Of a stretch of DNA of 6,675 bases, positions 5,220 through 6,675 are shown piece by piece; the stretch's first letter is position 1; each line of letters starts with the position of its first letter. The stretch is from Clostridia bacterium (GTDB lineage Bacteria > Bacillota > Clostridia > Oscillospirales > CAG-272). A program made the position numbers and the translations under genes. A model generated the notes under the pieces. The model was given only the letters and a program-made list of their open reading frames with translations. It had not been told where the DNA came from and searched no databases. The stretch spans positions 1 through 6,675 of the forward strand of contig JAGCJD010000131.1 in NCBI GenBank assembly GCA_017648425.1. The letters are read 5' to 3'.

Positions 5220-6476
5220 TTAATTATCTCCTGATCTCATAATATCACCCTCACACACCTCAAACGGAACTCTTACAAAGAATTTCATCGAAGGGTGCGG
5301 AGCAGATTCAACAACAGCGCCATTGTCATCGTATATCTCATTTACAACAAACGCGCGTCCTATCTTGTTCGGGGAAATGATCTCCGCCGTGTCGCCAAGC
5401 TTTACCTTGTTTCGCTGAATAAACGGGTAAAGCGTTCCTCGTTCGTTTATCGGTTCAAGACACTCGGGAAGCGGAAGCTCCTCGCTTGAAAGCGCCGTAG
5501 CAAAATATGCCTTCTCTCTTATATAACCGGTGGCGGAAGCAAGCTGAGGCGCTTGCTCGGGCGTGTCGAGGTAATATCCCGTGCAGTATTCACGGTGGGA
5601 TACACTGTCAAGCTCCCTGAGCAGACTCTCGTCAAGCTCATATCCATCGCGGTCGCGCTCATAAGCGTCCATAGCCATGCGATAAGCGTTGGTTACCACC
5701 GCTGTGTAGTATGCGCTCTTCATTCTGCCCTCAATTTTAAAGGAGTTTATTCCCGCGCGCATAAGCTCGGGGATAATGGAGATCGTGCACATATCCTTTG
5801 AGGACATTATAAATGTTCCAAGGTCATTTTCCTCGATAGGAAGCGGAATGTCGGGACGCTTTTCCTCAACGAGATAGTAGTTCCATCTACACGGCTGCGT
5901 ACAAGCACCCTTGTTTGCATCTCTGCCGGTAAGATGGTGCGAAAGCATACAGCGACCACTGTATGACACACACATCGAGCCGTGAACAAAAGCCTCAAGC
6001 TCCACCTCACAAGGAATGGCAGCTCTGATCCTTGAAATTTCGGACAAGGTGAGCTCTCTCGCCAGAACAAGCCGCTTTGCTCCAAGCGCGACATACGCAA
6101 GCGCCGATTCAGCGCTGACGATTCCCGCCTGCGTTGATATATGTATTTCAACATCGCCAAGAATTTTTCTTACTAAAGCAAGAACTCCAAGGTCCGCTAT
6201 TATAAACGCATCAATTTTCGCATCCCGTATTGCCTCAAGGAACTCCGCAAGAGCAGGATATTCCTCGCTGTGAGGCATCGTGTTTAATGTAAGATAAAGC
6301 TTTTTACCTCGCTCGTGAACATATTTTGAAGCCTCGTAAAGCTCCTCAACGGTAAAATTGTCCGCAGCGGAACGCATTCCAAAGCGCCTGCCCGCCAAAT
6401 ACACAGCGTCCGCCCCGTAAAGCAACGCCGCCTTAAGCTTTTCAAAATTTCCCGCAGGGGATAATAATTCAGCCAT
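5220..6476 (-). CDS. trhP: U32 family protein, TrhP/YegQ type (tRNA U34 5-hydroxylation)
   Basis: Annotated in many genomes as a U32 peptidase, but the closest characterised relatives (E. coli YegQ/TrhP, B. subtilis YrrO) make 5-hydroxyuridine at the tRNA wobble position, with prephenate as a needed metabolite in E. coli. The 418-aa product starts with ELLSPAGNFEKLKAALLYGA, carries the U32 signature EAFVHGSMCVSYSGRCMLS (residues 161-179), then NKGACTQPCRW (188-198), IMSSKD (223-228) and FKIEGRMKS (246-254). Cys169, Cys176, Cys192 and Cys196 are the conserved cysteines, probably iron-sulfur ligands. The C-terminal part (about 320-410) looks like the extra beta domain of long U32 proteins. No signal peptide is seen, so a secreted protease role is unlikely. 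Start supported by AAGAGGG 7 nt upstream. First gene of the operon with uppP and the TOPRIM gene. TrhP1 versus TrhP2 subtype is not resolved here. Confidence 0.9.
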   Translation of the reverse strand: MAELLSPAGNFEKLKAALLYGADAVYLAGRRFGMRSAADNFTVEELYEASKYVHERGKKLYLTLNTMPHSEEYPALAEFLEAIRDAKIDAFIIADLGVLALVRKILGDVEIHISTQAGIVSAESALAYVALGAKRLVLARELTLSEISRIRAAIPCEVELEAFVHGSMCVSYSGRCMLSHHLTGRDANKGACTQPCRWNYYLVEEKRPDIPLPIEENDLGTFIMSSKDMCTISIIPELMRAGINSFKIEGRMKSAYYTAVVTNAYRMAMDAYERDRDGYELDESLLRELDSVSHREYCTGYYLDTPEQAPQLASATGYIREKAYFATALSSEELPLPECLEPINERGTLYPFIQRNKVKLGDTAEIISPNKIGRAFVVNEIYDDNGAVVESAPHPSMKFFVRVPFEVCEGDIMRSGDN

Positions 6477-6523
6477 TAAGATACCCTCTTATATATAATA
6501 TGAAATACAATTTCCAATAACTT

Positions 6524-6552
6524 AATTTAACATAATACTCCTTCAAAGTCAA
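6524..6552 (-). promoter_or_regulatory. Promoter of the U32-uppP-TOPRIM operon
   Basis: On the minus strand TTGACT (6547-6552, 5/6) is followed after 17 nt by TAAATT (6524-6529, 4/6), with TGT just before it (extended -10). Transcription should start near 6517, giving a leader of about 40 nt. The weaker -10 suggests moderate strength, with the TG element compensating. No structured leader element is seen. Confidence 0.7.
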
Positions 6553-6603
6553 GAAAATCGGCGGTAATATTTCGATAATACGAAAAAAAGTATCGTTCGG
6601 CTA

Positions 6604-6632
6604 TTGACAAAACAAAATTTGTGTGGTATAAT
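6604..6632 (+). promoter_or_regulatory. Perfect-consensus rightward promoter of an unseen transcript
   Basis: TTGACA (6604-6609), a 17-nt spacer and TATAAT (6627-6632) match the sigma-A consensus at all 12 positions, and TGG before the -10 adds the extended element. Transcription should start near 6639, leaving about 37 nt of transcript in the window. An ATG at 6656-6658 has no Shine-Dalgarno sequence, so the transcript probably has a longer leader or is a non-coding RNA. It diverges from the U32 operon promoter. Confidence 0.9.
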
Positions 6633-6675
6633 TTACTTCGCTGTGAAAATTAAAAATGTACAGTATGCATCATGG

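Noticed and set aside
5220..6476. U32 protein as a secreted collagenase-type protease
   Set aside because: No signal peptide is present, and the sequence follows the cysteine-rich TrhP/YegQ pattern tied to tRNA hydroxylation.

Overview
The window looks like chromosomal DNA of a clostridial Bacillota, probably a gut Ruminococcaceae or Oscillospirales type. This is inferred from a gatCAB set on the usual C-A-B plan, a TrhP-type U32 protein, an RNase M5-like TOPRIM protein, purine-rich Shine-Dalgarno sequences, very AT-rich spacers between moderate-GC genes, and promoters with an extended -10 (TGn). No mobile element, rRNA, tRNA or CRISPR array was seen. Every gene in the window is on the minus strand, so the layout below runs from high to low coordinates.

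Right edge (6477-6675): a divergent promoter region. One promoter reads left into the first operon. The other, a perfect TTGACA-17-TATAAT with extended -10, reads right out of the window into an unseen transcript.

Operon 1 (6476 to 3724): a TrhP/YegQ-type U32 protein (tRNA U34 hydroxylation), uppP/bacA (undecaprenyl pyrophosphate phosphatase) and an RNase M5-like TOPRIM protein. The genes are separated by 1 and 4 nt, so they are almost certainly co-transcribed and perhaps translationally coupled. No convincing terminator follows the last gene.

Unit 2 (3639 to 2327): a single 397-aa protein of the CofE (coenzyme F420-0:L-glutamate ligase) family. It has its own strong promoter, an interrupted palindrome over the -35, and a clear bidirectional hairpin terminator. 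Its substrate is unknown, because this kind of organism is not expected to make F420.

Gene-free stretch (1854-2326): about 470 bp, very AT-rich, with three same-orientation TGTGGAAAA motifs (DnaA-box-like, two and five helical turns apart), a possible leftward promoter beside them, a 19-bp palindrome flanked by 11-bp direct repeats, and several short perfect palindromes. It is the least explained part of the window.

Operon 3 (1797 to beyond position 1): gatC, gatA and the first 26 codons of gatB, joined by 1-nt and 4-nt overlaps and driven by a strong promoter immediately upstream. Together they encode the amidotransferase that corrects Glu-tRNA(Gln) and/or Asp-tRNA(Asn).

Apart from GatCAB and TrhP, which both act on tRNA, no functional link between the units is evident. 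I see no clear evidence of a new multi-gene system. The best leads are the DnaA-box-like cluster and the CofE-family orphan.
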